Source: Entomortierella parvispora | Taxonomy: Eukaryota > Mortierellomycota > Mortierellomycetes > Mortierellales > Mortierellaceae | Reading direction: 5' to 3' | NCBI GenBank assembly: GCA_963573315.1 | Contig: OY752141.1 | Span: 1 to 64,000, forward strand | DNA: 64,000 bases | Part shown: in pieces, positions 44,129-55,131 of the stretch | How the letters are laid out: every line of letters begins with the position of its first letter | Numbering within the stretch: position 1 is the stretch's first letter | Translations under genes and position numbers: made by a program | The notes under the pieces: generated by a model | The model's input: the letters and a program-made list of their open reading frames with translations, nothing else | Told to the model about the DNA's origin: nothing | The model's database searches: none

Positions 44129-46906
44129 TCACTGGCACTTTCGCCCTGCGCCAACCTCATTGAGTCCTTTAATCACAAGACTTGTGTTGTGTAGCGTGGC
44201 TACCGCTTCTGCAAGGTACTGAGACGTGCATTTTCTCTTTTTCACTGCTCGAATGTTGGACAGGATCGCCTCTGAGAGGAGTACCAGCTGCGCTTCACTC
44301 TCTTCGACAACCCGCTTGTTTTCGGTGATTTTTGCCAGTCGTTCAGCCTCCCTTTTTTCAGCTCTCTGCTTCTGGAGCAAAAGAAGTAACCCCGGGGAAA
44401 GCAAATGCTCCAAGGACGTCTCGGGATTTTCGTCGCCACCTGCAGGCGCTGCAGGGCCAATTGTTTCTACATTGCCTTTGTAACTGATTTCTGCATCGCT
44501 GTAAATTCTGGTCACGAGATACATATGTTTACAGGGCTCCTTGTATCGAATGTAGTCATCGCAATTGCAAAATAAGAGTAGTGAGAAATCAGCGCTAGTG
44601 CTCACAGAGTATGAATCGCCAGATCCCGAGAAAGAGTTGACTGAGAACTGCAAGATGGACAAATAACAACAACAATGGTCAATATCCTCAGTCTGACAAC
44701 AAGCAAAATAAAGCATGTGGTAAGCATGGTACCTTGCCGCCCTGAGGCATCTCAGTGACCATGTCCTTAGCGTCAACAAATGGCAAAGCCATTGCCTTCG
44801 CTCTCCTTGCTGAGGCGTGCTCAGATAGTGCTATGGGCTGCAGTCCACGGCTAATCTTATAGTATGTCGTTCTGAAGTCGATGTCCACCGTCCCTTGTAG
44901 CAGAAAGACCAGATCATCAGGGCGCAAATCCCTTGAATATCCCAGGTATTGCTTTTTAAAGGTCTTGTGCCAGCTCTCCACCAAATTATTGGTGTTGATG
45001 TGCTGATGGTCCTGATTTTTTTATTTTTTTTTAAAAAAAAAATGGTTTGTGTCAATTTCAGCTTTACGACTGCAGCGTACGATTGAGACTTCAAGGGGAA
45101 TGCGAGTAAGAAATAATAAGGCGTTGCTCACTTCTCTGCGGTAAAGGACCCACTTGTCTAGCTTGCTTGGCTCCATCCAAGTTGAAATATAGGCAGTAAA
45201 CTTCTTAGCTCGTGGGAACGATTCCTGTAAATTCCTCCAAGCTTCTTGAAGTGCGGCCTCAGAATCAGCTTTTCGAATAGCTTTCAAACCAGGGCGCATT
45301 CTTTTGCATTCCTCCACCTTCCCAATTAAAGCATTCAAGTTAGAAAACGTGAAGGTTTGATAACAGAGTCGGCAAAAATTGTTCAGACGGGCCAAAGGAA
45401 CACCTACATCATGCAGTTCCCGCAATTTCCGCTCCCATGCTTGTCCAACATGAAAGGCACAAAAGTAGATCTCCATCGGGGGGCTTGGGAATGCTTTTTT
45501 TAGAGCCTCGGTTTCTGCAACGGAGCAGTCCACCATGAACTTGGTTGCTTGAAGTCCACAGTCGACTTTCAACCACGTTAGCCATTCTTTTAGAATATAA
45601 CTAGAACCAAGCCGCGTTAGATATCGATGAAAAAACTCAACAGAAATGACAAAAGGGTGTAAGAGGAGCCGGAAACGTTCCAAGTGAATTAGTGCGAGAG
45701 CAATTCCTACCTGGATTCCGAATTGCAGACCATGAAAGCGATTGGTATACCGGTTTGAACCTTTTGATCCCTGACCAGAATTGTAAACAAAAACGCAGAT
45801 GTATACACTTTGTCGTTGTCTGGGCTTGGCTTTAGCGATTTGACTGTCTTGTGTGTAGAGTCCATGCACACTATGGTTGCGTTATCACTCATGATCTAAA
45901 TGATAGAACAATTGGCAAATATAAGTATGGTCAGGCTAACAGCGTCCAAATATTTTAGGAGCCTGCTCATGGAGATCCTCGTACCTTTAACTGGAACTTT
46001 GTACACCAAGCAAACAGGAAGAGCTCTCTATTACCGAGTACTTCTTCGCTGAACAGGCTCTTGCCGCCCTCATCCTTAATCTGATCAAGCCAAAGCTTAA
46101 CACTATAAGTCTGATTGAGTGCTTTTCGAGATTGTTTTGTCCGATTGCGGTATACAACTGTTCGAACATCGTCATACAACATATGAAGACATGGAGGTAA
46201 CGGACCATCAGCTGTTTGATCCTCAATCTGTGGCAAACATGCGAAAAAAAAAAATTAAAGGACCTTTTAGATTACTACTCTCATGGTGAGCTGAAGTGCA
46301 TTCTCGGACGAACGACATGATTACCTGACGAAGAGCCCAATTGCTCAAACGAAGTCGAGCTTTTATTGACTTCCAGTCAAGGCCATCAGCAGCCAATTCC
46401 TTGATCCAGTCAAGCTGAACCCCGCTCAAGGGTAATTTCGATCTGGCCTTTGGTGAGTCGTCATGATTGTGACGCCACAAGTACACCACCTCCACAGCAT
46501 CTTTTTCTCGAAGCTTCCGCATCCTGATTTCAACTGGGCATCCATTACCGACTGAGGCGCGTGCGATTTGCAATTGTGAAGGAGGGTCTCGTCTCCTACA
46601 ACAAAATCGAAAGCTCCAATCATACTTTGGCGGTCTACCAACAGAACCAGGACGCCTTGTATGGACTGGCAGCAGTTCGTCGGCGCTCGCCTTGCTCATA
46701 TTGATGTGTCGAAAACTGCCCTCTACTTGAATCTTTTTCCACTGCAGTGCGCATCGTTCAATGTGCCAAAAAGCCCGGAGTTCTTCAGCATTCAAGGTTG
46801 GTTTCCAAATTTCCTCTTCCCTAGGAATGTTAAAGGGTTCAACCAATTCGCGAGGATCAAATTCATTAGCAAAGAGGACGATATCCCTTACTCTCAACCC
46901 AGTCAT
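44129..46906 (-). CDS. MULE transposase with SWIM zinc finger, apparently intact
   Basis: Exons 46325-46906, 45985-46227, 45711-45895, 45132-45600, 44733-45011 and 44129-44647 keep frame for 758 residues. The N-terminal half carries a WRKY-GCM1/FAR1-like DNA-binding zinc module (FRFCCRRR, GCPVEIRMRK, YLWRHNHDD). The MULE core has catalytic Asp in VCMDSTHKT, Asp in KFMVDCSVAETEAL, CxxH in CAFHVGQAW and Glu in NNLVESWHKTFK. A SWIM motif CNCDDYIRYKEPCKHMYLV follows and a coiled coil closes the protein. I could not find terminal inverted repeats, so it is either a MULE whose ends I missed or a domesticated gene. Confidence 0.88.
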
Positions 46907-47351
46907 GCTGCGACAGCGAAGATGTCCTGGATGAAGTGTGGCAGGCTGATAGGTTTGAAACGGGTTGGTGGTTGGTTGTTGAAGTGTGAAAGAGGTAAAA
47001 GAGAGAAAAATTCTGGTCGCTTACCCCTGTCGGTCTGCTTTCGGTCTGCTTTGGTTTTGCTTCCGGTCTTGTCCTATTCTTGTTTCTGTTTCCGATGCTG
47101 GTCCTCAATGAAAATTGGCTCCATTTCGCTTATAGTTCTCGATCTCTGCTTCTATTGGTTTTATGGTGCTGCCACCAGCCCACTGCTCTCATTTCTCGTA
47201 TGTACTTGTTGTGCTCCTTGCCCCTTGATAACATTTCCAGATCAAGCGCTGTAAGTTTAATAATGACTGTATTAAACTGTCGTCGGAGCGACTGCCTGGT
47301 TTTTTCTTGTAATCTCGAAGGCTAGCCAAGACTCTTCTCCTGGGAACACAT
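46907..47351. other. Intergenic between MULE and Myb/SANT-like genes
   Basis: No gene seen. CGGTCTGCTTT is repeated near 47032-47052. Possible promoter of the transposase gene. Confidence 0.3.
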
Positions 47352-48413
47352 TTATATTCTCAAGAGATTCTGTCTCTTTCGTCGAAAGCGAGTCCAGTGA
47401 TGTTGATATGTGTTGATTTTGGCAAGGTGGATCGTTTTCCTGAGCTCGATTTCTGCCAGTTCTCTCTCCTTCCGTGCATCGATCTCATGGCGGTTCAGAC
47501 TGATCTCCTTCCGTGAATCGATCTCATAACGGAAGAGGTCGCTGAGAATCGTGAGTACATCACTACTGGAAACTCGCTGGGAGTCTTTGGGCTTTTTGTT
47601 CGTAATCGTTTGGTCGTCTTTATCCATCAGCGACATATTCCTTGGCTGCGATCCACTTGCAGAAATGGTTGCTGGAATTTTTGGCCGCCGCCGTGCATTT
47701 CCATCCTGGACCTGAAGCCTGTCTCCGTCCTCTCCGTCCTTGATATTCTTTGCATTTGGACTGTCTGCATTTGCACTGATGATCATCGATTCTTGGTCAG
47801 ACTCGGGTTCTGTTAGCACGTCGTCCCTATCGTCCATAGTGCTTCCATCGGAATGGCCCTGAATGCTGTTGCCTACATGGGCATCTTCCCTGATAGCCTC
47901 GTCGTCGGGTGTGATTATCGAGTCGGCGCGAGGAACTAAGCCATCACTCCATGCATGAGCCCACTTAGGCTCCAGGATAAAGTAGTGCCTGCATTTGTCT
48001 TTGACCGCATCTCGCATGTCGTCTTCCGTGCTAAAGCTCGACGAATTTCGAAGCCGATGTGCAAGTTTGAATTGAAGTGACATCTTTGTAATCTTATTCT
48101 TAATCTTCCCGGCATCAACCCTGAATCCAGCATGCTCAGTTTGTTGATTAAATTCGGATGCAATTCGACGATAGATTGCTGCCTTAGTAGGGTACTGAGC
48201 CCCGTCTGGTGCAAGGGTTTCCTTGCTGGCTTGGAGTGGGCGATAAATTTCCGGGTCCATGAGTCGCCTTGCTAACCAAAGTTCCCGGCCACCTCGGAAA
48301 GGTGTGTCGTCGCCACTCGGTTTATAAGCTTTTGAGGTCGAGTGGACATCGTGCTCGGACGAATAAGGATGAGATGTAGATTTCATAATCCGGGATGTGG
48401 ATGGAAGGGACAT
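47352..48413 (-). CDS. Myb/SANT-like (trihelix type) DNA-binding protein
   Basis: A single exon of 353 residues from ATG 48413. Residues ~40-125 (ELWLARRLMDPEIYRPLQAS, YPTKAAIYRRIASEFNQQ, RVDAGKIKNKITKMSLQFKL) have the spacing of Trp and basic helices of a Myb/SANT-like domain. An acidic, Ser/Asp-rich middle follows, and a charged C-terminal coiled coil (LFRYEIDSRKEISLNRHEID) ends the protein. Related proteins are often transposon partners or domesticated regulators. It lies in tandem with the MULE transposase on the same strand, so a functional link is possible but unproven. Confidence 0.72.
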   Translation of the reverse strand: MSLPSTSRIMKSTSHPYSSEHDVHSTSKAYKPSGDDTPFRGGRELWLARRLMDPEIYRPLQASKETLAPDGAQYPTKAAIYRRIASEFNQQTEHAGFRVDAGKIKNKITKMSLQFKLAHRLRNSSSFSTEDDMRDAVKDKCRHYFILEPKWAHAWSDGLVPRADSIITPDDEAIREDAHVGNSIQGHSDGSTMDDRDDVLTEPESDQESMIISANADSPNAKNIKDGEDGDRLQVQDGNARRRPKIPATISASGSQPRNMSLMDKDDQTITNKKPKDSQRVSSSDVLTILSDLFRYEIDSRKEISLNRHEIDARKERELAEIELRKTIHLAKINTYQHHWTRFRRKRQNLLRI

Positions 48414-48924
48414 GCTGGCAGAGCTTTCAATGTGGTTGTTGAGTGGATTGGAACTGTTGTCTTGAGCCCATCAGAGCGAGAAATAGTAGGTTCTCAGGTC
48501 AGAGGGGAATGCGGCATTACGCGGGAGAAGGAAAGTGTCGGGAAAAAGGATGAAAAGGTGGCACAAAAGGAGAAGGAAACGGTTCTGGTCACAGAGAGGA
48601 AACGGTTCTGGTCACAAAATAAGCACGAAGTGCATGAAGAAGTGGTTCTGGGATCAAGCGTACTTGGGTGATGTACTTAGCAGCACTTGTGGTTCACGCA
48701 AGAAAACAGAGAAGTGTTTCTGCTCCCACGCTCTTCCCGCTCCCTGCCACACGGGAAAGGTTGCGCAAGAAGCATTTAAAGCCTCTCCTTTCATCCTATC
48801 CCCCACTCTCAAAACACCCTCACAACACCCTCAACACCCTCAACACCCTCAACACCCTTACAGCACATAACCCCTCTACCTTTTCCGTCTCACTTTCCGG
48901 CCATCCCTCCTCAGGCACCTCCGG
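48414..48924. other. Divergent intergenic region
   Basis: It contains a 24-bp direct duplication around AAACGGTTCTGGTCAC (48576-48618) and a CCCTCAACA array near 48826-48860, just before the nuclease gene. Confidence 0.5.
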
Positions 48925-51069
48925 ATGGGCATTCCATACCTGTGGCCGTTCGTCCGGAAGAAGGGCTATGAGGCACAGCTGCGGTCTCAGTTCCCTCAAG
49001 GCCCCGTGTCCGCAAAGTCAAGCTATCGAATGGATCTTCTTGGATCCATGTTTGCCACAATTCGCAGGGCCTTTTCTAGTGGCGACTCAACAGCTGCCAA
49101 CAGAATTATCGAGTCTCGTTTACGATCCCTTCAGTTACCGCAGCATACCACAATCCTCTACCTGGATGGCCCTACGCCGGAGGAGAAGCGCACGACACGG
49201 GATGAGCGAGAGGCAAGGCGCTCAGTGTCCCTGGCGAAGGCCCACACGTTGCTAGCTGAGATGGAGGCCATACTCCGAGACGGAAGAAGACTCAAAAAGC
49301 AGCATTTCAAAAAGCTCCACAAACACATCAGCTCGTCCTTTTATTTGTCGACCGATCTCCGCGTGGCTCTTGCGCGGTACTTGGAAGAAAAGGGTTGGAC
49401 AGTAGTTGAATGTCCATCGGAAGCCGACATTCAGATTGCCATCGACTGTAAACCCGACGACATTGTTATCTCGGGAGACAGCGACAGTCTCATCCATCCC
49501 TCCATCAAGACTATTTGGAGGCCTCAAGCCAGAGGAGGTTACCTTGAGTACAATGTCCCTCAGCTGTTGGAAAAGTTGGAGCTATCAAGAACAGGGTTTA
49601 CAGCACTTGGGGTCGTCTGTAAGAATGACTACACTTGCAACATAAAGAGGATGGGGCTGGTATCCAACTACGAGATCATCCGTACTTTAGAAAACGACAG
49701 TAAGTTGCCATCATACCATAGCCTCTCTCTCTATCTCCTGAATGTGTGTATAGTGATTAATATGAACCCTTTTCTGCGCTACTTTCTTCCTTTGCTTTAG
49801 AGGATGTCGACACCATGGTACACGCATACCTCATTCATGCAGAGGTTGCATGTAAGCATCCGAGCATAACGCACTTTGAACCAGCCTTAAGGGTATTTGG
49901 TCGACAAGAGTTTACCGTTCTTCTGGAAGATCGCCCTCCGGCCGAACAATCTTTTGTGAATCTCGAGGATATATCGACGAGATTAACGCTGCTTAAGGTT
50001 CAGCTCAAAGAGAACAAAAGGTATAGCTATCAATTGATGACACAATCTGGAGGACACGACAATGAAAGTTTTATTAATCGATACAGTCTTGTATAGATCC
50101 AACTCTGCAGGTCCCGATCTTACGAGGGAGGGGAAATTCGTGTTTAACCGGTATAACACCGTGGACTATCCACCTACGATCTCGCCACCACGACATGAGT
50201 CTGGCAAGAAGTACACGTATCGTCAACGATACGCGATCAAGACTCGATGTCGTTTAGTCGAGCATGAACCTCCTGATGTGTTTCAGCAGTTCACCTGGAA
50301 ACCATGGACCAAACCGCCAGATTTGCCAAAGTCACCAACACGTCGTAAACCAAAGGTTACAACGAAGGACACCCTTTCGAAACTCCCGGGCATGAGTAAG
50401 AAGGATCTTGTGAAAGAGCTTCAGTGGCAGCATCCTATTCGTGTTTTGGATGTTGGTACGGTAAACGCGAATGCCGCTCGAGCCCTGGCCAATGAGTCGC
50501 TCTCGCTCAGCTATTTACCTCTAATCAAGACTTGTCTCTCAGAAGTCGCTCAATTGGCAACAAGTACAAAGAGGATTTGTCAACAGGCGATTGGACAGTA
50601 TCTTGAGTCATTGTCACTTGAGAATCTCGACCCTATGGACAAACTTATCCTTGGTCAGTTATGCGATCCATTCACCGACAATGATGTGCTCATTGATGGA
50701 AGCCCTGATGAGGAAGGCGTTGTTGAAGTTGATCCACAGGAAGAAGAAGAGGAAGGCAAAGTCAATGAAACCAAGGTCGATATCGGCAAGAAAGAAGAGG
50801 CTCTACAGTTTTTCACCTCTCTTCTGAGTTCTATATACAACTCGACACCTCCCAAAAAACCAGCTGCATACAACAAGGAGCCTAAAAAGGAGTCGAAATC
50901 AGTATCGGCCGTTAGGGCATTCCTGATCAAGGCCAAAGCTTTTCTGCCTCAGCAAGACGGCGAAGGTGAGCGCTCGAAAGGGATTTAAGTTGCCATTATT
51001 GACTTTAACGATGCAGTATCTAACATCATCTACTATCAACAGCGGCTGCAATCTATTCCTCGACTGTAG
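48925..51069 (+). CDS. XPG/FEN1-like nuclease with a long C-terminal extension
   Basis: Exons 48925-49699, 49801-50020, 50097-50965 and 51017-51069 give 638 residues. It starts MGIPYLWPFVRKKGY as flap nucleases do. LYLDGPTPEEKRTT matches the N-region Asp-Gly-Lys motif, ECPSEADIQIA and VISGDSDSLI supply the acidic metal ligands, and VVCKNDYTCNIKRMG replaces the usual GNDY..GI.GIG helix-hairpin. The last ~300 residues (YTYRQRYAIKTRC, acidic EEEEEGK, Lys-rich end) are unfamiliar. The final exon is uncertain: the donor at 50966 could also join the acceptor near 51271, which would also end quickly. Confidence 0.75.
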
Positions 51070-51271
51070 TTCTCCGATCAACCGCACTTCACCTTTGTAC
51101 TGAATACAAGGGCCACTATAGACGTGGCTCCATCGATCTTTGTAAACAGGTAACTGCATAAGAGGTAGCCATGCAGTAGCAAAATCACAGCGAACTGCTG
51201 TGCTTCTTTCGGTAAAAATCTAACTCTCGAGCCCTCTTTCCCTGAATTACTTTTTTATATCTATTTCACAG

Positions 51272-51387
51272 ATCCGCCGCCTCAAAAATAAGGGAGTGAT
51301 ACCTTTGAGCACAGTGGACAATATCAATCCGAAATTGTCCCCAGCAGAGAACTTTATCATCCTCAACAGAGCCTCAGGATGCCGTCG
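51272..51387 (+). other. Possible exon fragment at the edge of the assembly gap
   Basis: After TTTCACAG at 51264-51271 a frame stays open into the gap (GVIPLSTVDNINPKLSPAEN is readable). It could belong to a gene whose remainder is in the gap, perhaps the start side of the hydroxylase gene or an alternative end of the nuclease gene. Unresolved. Confidence 0.2.
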
Positions 51388-51587
51388 NNNNNNNNNNNNN
51401 NNNNNNNNNNNNNNNNNNNNNNNNNNNNNNNNNNNNNNNNNNNNNNNNNNNNNNNNNNNNNNNNNNNNNNNNNNNNNNNNNNNNNNNNNNNNNNNNNNNN
51501 NNNNNNNNNNNNNNNNNNNNNNNNNNNNNNNNNNNNNNNNNNNNNNNNNNNNNNNNNNNNNNNNNNNNNNNNNNNNNNNNNNNNNNN
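51388..51587. other. Assembly gap, 200 N
   Basis: Exactly 200 N bases, a conventional filler length, so the true size is unknown. Confidence 0.99.
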
Positions 51588-52703
51588 ATTCTGAAAGCTC
51601 TGGCTCTAGGTATACTTGCCTCTGCTCGCGATGCGAACATCGTCCCTGGAATGGACAACGAAATTTCTCTCTTACGCAAGGCACTAAGCACCTGCGACCA
51701 AGTTTTGGTGATGGCCGGCGCCGCGGGGCAAGGTCGGAAGGCCTTTGTCTTTGCTCTAGTTGACACTCTGGAGACCAAGATTCAAAGCGCAGAGGTACCG
51801 TCTATTCTCCCATCAAAGCGTAAAAGTAGTGCAGTTGAGATCGGTCAAGGCATAGAGAAGAGGAGAACTGATAGAATAGGTGGGGTAGATCGTATGCCCC
51901 GAATCCAACATCCAATTCCACGGATACATCTGCCAACCATGGATGACTTTCAGGATCACGTTAACGGACCATTGGGAGGCACACCTCTCATCATCACAGG
52001 AGCAATTGATCACTGGCCAGCACTGGAGAGATGGAAAGACCCCGAAATGATTTGCCGGATTGCAGGACCTGACCGACTAGTACCCATAGAGATCGGGAGT
52101 CAGTACACTGACGAGTTATGGACACAGAAGCTTGTGACTATAAAGGATTTTGTAGAGCAATTTGTTGAAGAGGGCACTGTAAAAGGACAAGTAGGATACC
52201 TTGCCCAACACAATGTTTTTGACCAGATCCCGCGGCTACGGCGAGACATTGACATTCCCGACTACTGCCTTGTTGCACCTCGACACCAGGATGGATATCA
52301 ACCTCCAGAGGACGTTCTCCTGAACGCTTGGTTTGGACCTGGCGGGACTATCTCACCGATGCACACCGACCCCTATTATAACTTGCTTGCTCAAGCTGTG
52401 GGGCAGAAATACGTTCGTTTATATTCACCCAATGAGACGCCCAAGTTGTACAGCTTTGCCTCAAGCAGCGAGACAGGAGCTGAAACCGAGGCTGCAGGCA
52501 AAGGATCCAACGCGAGTGCTTTGTTGGGAAATACCAGTCAGGTGGAGGTTGAGAAGCCGGATCTGGCAAAGTTCCCATTGTTTGCATCAGCCGAATATGT
52601 CGAGGCAGTATTGGAAGCAGGTGAGCTGCTATACATCCCTTTCCAGTGGTGGCACTACATTCGATCTCTGTCGACCAGCTTCTCTGTCAGCTTTTGGTTC
52701 TAG
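51588..52703 (+). CDS. JMJD5/KDM8-like JmjC oxygenase, N-terminus lost in the gap
   Basis: The frame is open from the gap edge to the stop at 52703 (371 residues visible). The JmjC domain shows NAWFGPGGTISPMHTDPYYN with the iron-binding His-x-Asp, GQKYVRLYSP with the 2-oxoglutarate Lys, and LLYIPFQWWHYIRSLSTSFS with the third iron ligand His. NTSQVEVEKPDLAKFPLF and the layout match the KDM8/JMJD5 family, whose members hydroxylate arginines in nuclear proteins or have been proposed as demethylases. The start lies in the unsequenced gap. Confidence 0.9.
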   Translation: MLKALALGILASARDANIVPGMDNEISLLRKALSTCDQVLVMAGAAGQGRKAFVFALVDTLETKIQSAEVPSILPSKRKSSAVEIGQGIEKRRTDRIGGVDRMPRIQHPIPRIHLPTMDDFQDHVNGPLGGTPLIITGAIDHWPALERWKDPEMICRIAGPDRLVPIEIGSQYTDELWTQKLVTIKDFVEQFVEEGTVKGQVGYLAQHNVFDQIPRLRRDIDIPDYCLVAPRHQDGYQPPEDVLLNAWFGPGGTISPMHTDPYYNLLAQAVGQKYVRLYSPNETPKLYSFASSSETGAETEAAGKGSNASALLGNTSQVEVEKPDLAKFPLFASAEYVEAVLEAGELLYIPFQWWHYIRSLSTSFSVSFWF

Positions 52704-53025
52704 AAGTCCGTTTTTTTGTGCGACCGCCCTGTCTCCCCACCAATTGACAATTTCCTTTTTCCAATCAACGATTGAAAAAAAATAAAACCTGCCTCTGCGT
52801 CTTGTTTGTCCCTACCTCCCCCTCCCTGCCTCCTCTCCATCTTCTTCGCTCTTGTCCTGTTAACTCTTCCTCCCACCTTGTCAATCTCCATCTTCTCTTT
52901 TCACCCACTTCCCCTCTCATCAAGGTCTCTCCCTCGCCCAATTGCATCCCTTCTGACAGTGAACCAAGCGCTGATCTGCTCAAGAACCGGAATCTGGTCT
53001 CTGATCCCCATTCCACCTGCCTACC

Positions 53026-54836
53026 ATGCTCCTTTCTTCCCCGCCTCAGCAGCAACAGCAGCAACCCAGACAGGCTTACATCTATCATCACCACCAGAGC
53101 CTTGTCAACTCAACTGGGCTTTCGAACAGCCACCACAACGACCACTCCCTGTACAACAGCCATAATACCCCCTCACCCTCAAAATACAACAAGCGGACAT
53201 TGCAGCAGTACCGCCAGGAACATCTGGACAGCATGTCGATCACAGTCGAAGAGTACGAGGAAGTGCTGAATGCAGAGGTCTGGGTCGAGGTCAACAAGCT
53301 GAGAGACTATGCCCGTCATGGCATTTCTAGAGAGATTCGAGGGGTAAGTGCTTCTTGCATTGTGTTTTTCTTTATATTGGGTCAGGCAAGCATCTCAGCA
53401 GGCTTGCTCTGTCTTGTGCGCCCTGAATCGATTCGATTCGATGCAGACAAGGGGGAAAGGGGAGACACAGCGTTGGGCGATGTCTCTTCAACCCCTTTCT
53501 GCTCGCGTGCGATTCGCTCTCTTGTTCTTGGTATCTCGCTCTTGTTTGACCATCAGAGTCGGCAGGCAGATTGTCCCCCACACATTCCGTCGAGTCCCAG
53601 TCCACCTCCCTCTATCTCTTGTTTTTTTTATCGTGCAGGGCGCTGCGTGGCCCAACCCTGGATCCCCATTGGATTTGCACAAACTTTCCCTGTTGAATGC
53701 TCTCCGCCCGCTGCACCCCACGCTGCGCTCTTGCCTTGACACCGTTGGCTTTTATGTTTACCCACCTTCCCCTTCACCCACCCAAACAGTGTCTTGCTCT
53801 TGTTGTTGCAATTGGTATCAGATGGGTCGCGTGTTCCGCGTATATCACGATGGGAGCCCTTACATCGAGAAACTAACGTCCTCTCCCTGCTTAATATCTG
53901 AATACAGGAAGTCTGGTTGTATTTACTCGGGATTCAAGAGGCAGACCGGTCTAAAGAGGTGTCCACGCAGAAGCAAAAGCTGATTGACTATGAACAGATT
54001 GAAAAAGATCCCAACGAGATGACCAAGCGCGTCCGCGGAGAGATCTCGCGGTATTTGCGCAAGACCAACATCGAGTCGAGCCGAAATATGCCTCGGATAT
54101 TCGAGGACGTAATCAGCGCTTTTTGCAACCACAACCACCGCGTTGAGTACTATCCAGCCATGGTCAATCTCTGCGCTCCATTTATTTACTCTGTCAAGCG
54201 CGAATGCGATGCCTTTCTCTGTTTTGAAAAGATGATCAACATACTCGGTAAGACACATCCTTGAATTTGAACCATTTACATCGTCGCCATTCCGTCTCCA
54301 AAGCTCCCTAACGCTATAGTCCCCTCGATCGATTCTAGATGACCATTTCAGCTCAAGGAGTATCAACGAGGCAGTCGCGAGCTTCATGACCTTGTTTCGC
54401 ACCTGTATCCCTGACCTGTACAGCTATTTTGAAGAGGAAGAGGTCGATATCAAGGAGTGGGCTGCCTCGGCCCTTCAATTTTTGCTCTCACGCGAGCTCT
54501 CTTTGGAGAACACGATGCGGCTATGGGACACATATTTTGCCATGCCCGACTGGATCGAGCTCCACCCCTATTTTTGTCTTGCAGTTCTGAAGCACCTAAA
54601 AGAGAGCTTAGAAGAGCTTGAGCAGTCTGAAATCAGAACGATGCTCATGCGATTGCCAGCTCTGGATATGGATCAGGTAATAATGCTTTCCCAAGTGCTA
54701 CACTATTGTTGATGAAAGTGGATGATATTTGTTTACCAACTACTTGCTCCTTATCGACCTACATTAGATCGTGAATGAAGCGTTCAATATACGACACGAG
54801 ATTTTGGAGAGGCAGATATCAGACGAGGGCTTGTGA
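53026..54836 (+). CDS. TBC-domain protein (Rab GTPase-activating type)
   Basis: Exons 53026-53343, 53908-54247, 54339-54676 and 54768-54836 give 354 residues. A Gln/His/Ser-rich N-terminus (~60 residues) precedes a TBC domain: HGISREIRGEVWLYLLGIQE, VRGEISRYLRK (placing an Arg as the Arg finger), FEDVISAF, YYPAMVNLCAPFIY, CDAFLCFEKMI, and the C-terminal SRELSLENTMRLWDTYFA. The Gln of the usual YxQG finger is Pro here (YYPAM). Exons join cleanly in frame. Confidence 0.88.
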
Positions 54837-55131
54837 CGGACTCGACGCGGCCGTGAATGGAGCGCCTTTCATAGCTTTACGCGACCAATTGCAATGTCAA
54901 AATACACTCTCAATGGTATTGCAAGCAATATGTGTCTGTTTTGTTCCTCCGTTTGTCTTTTCTCGGCTATAAGCCATTGGAACGGCACAATCAGTTCTTT
55001 CACTTCCCAGCTCGTCCAGTCTGTCCATGTGACTTTCTGAATGATATACGGCTCTACATCGTGACCTCGCCGGGCTTTTATACGGCAGTGACTATGTTCT
55101 TTATTGTTATAAGAGACAAACACACTCTGGC
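54837..55131. other. Convergent intergenic region
   Basis: 3' ends of the TBC and SANT-like genes face each other here. No other feature seen. Confidence 0.4.
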
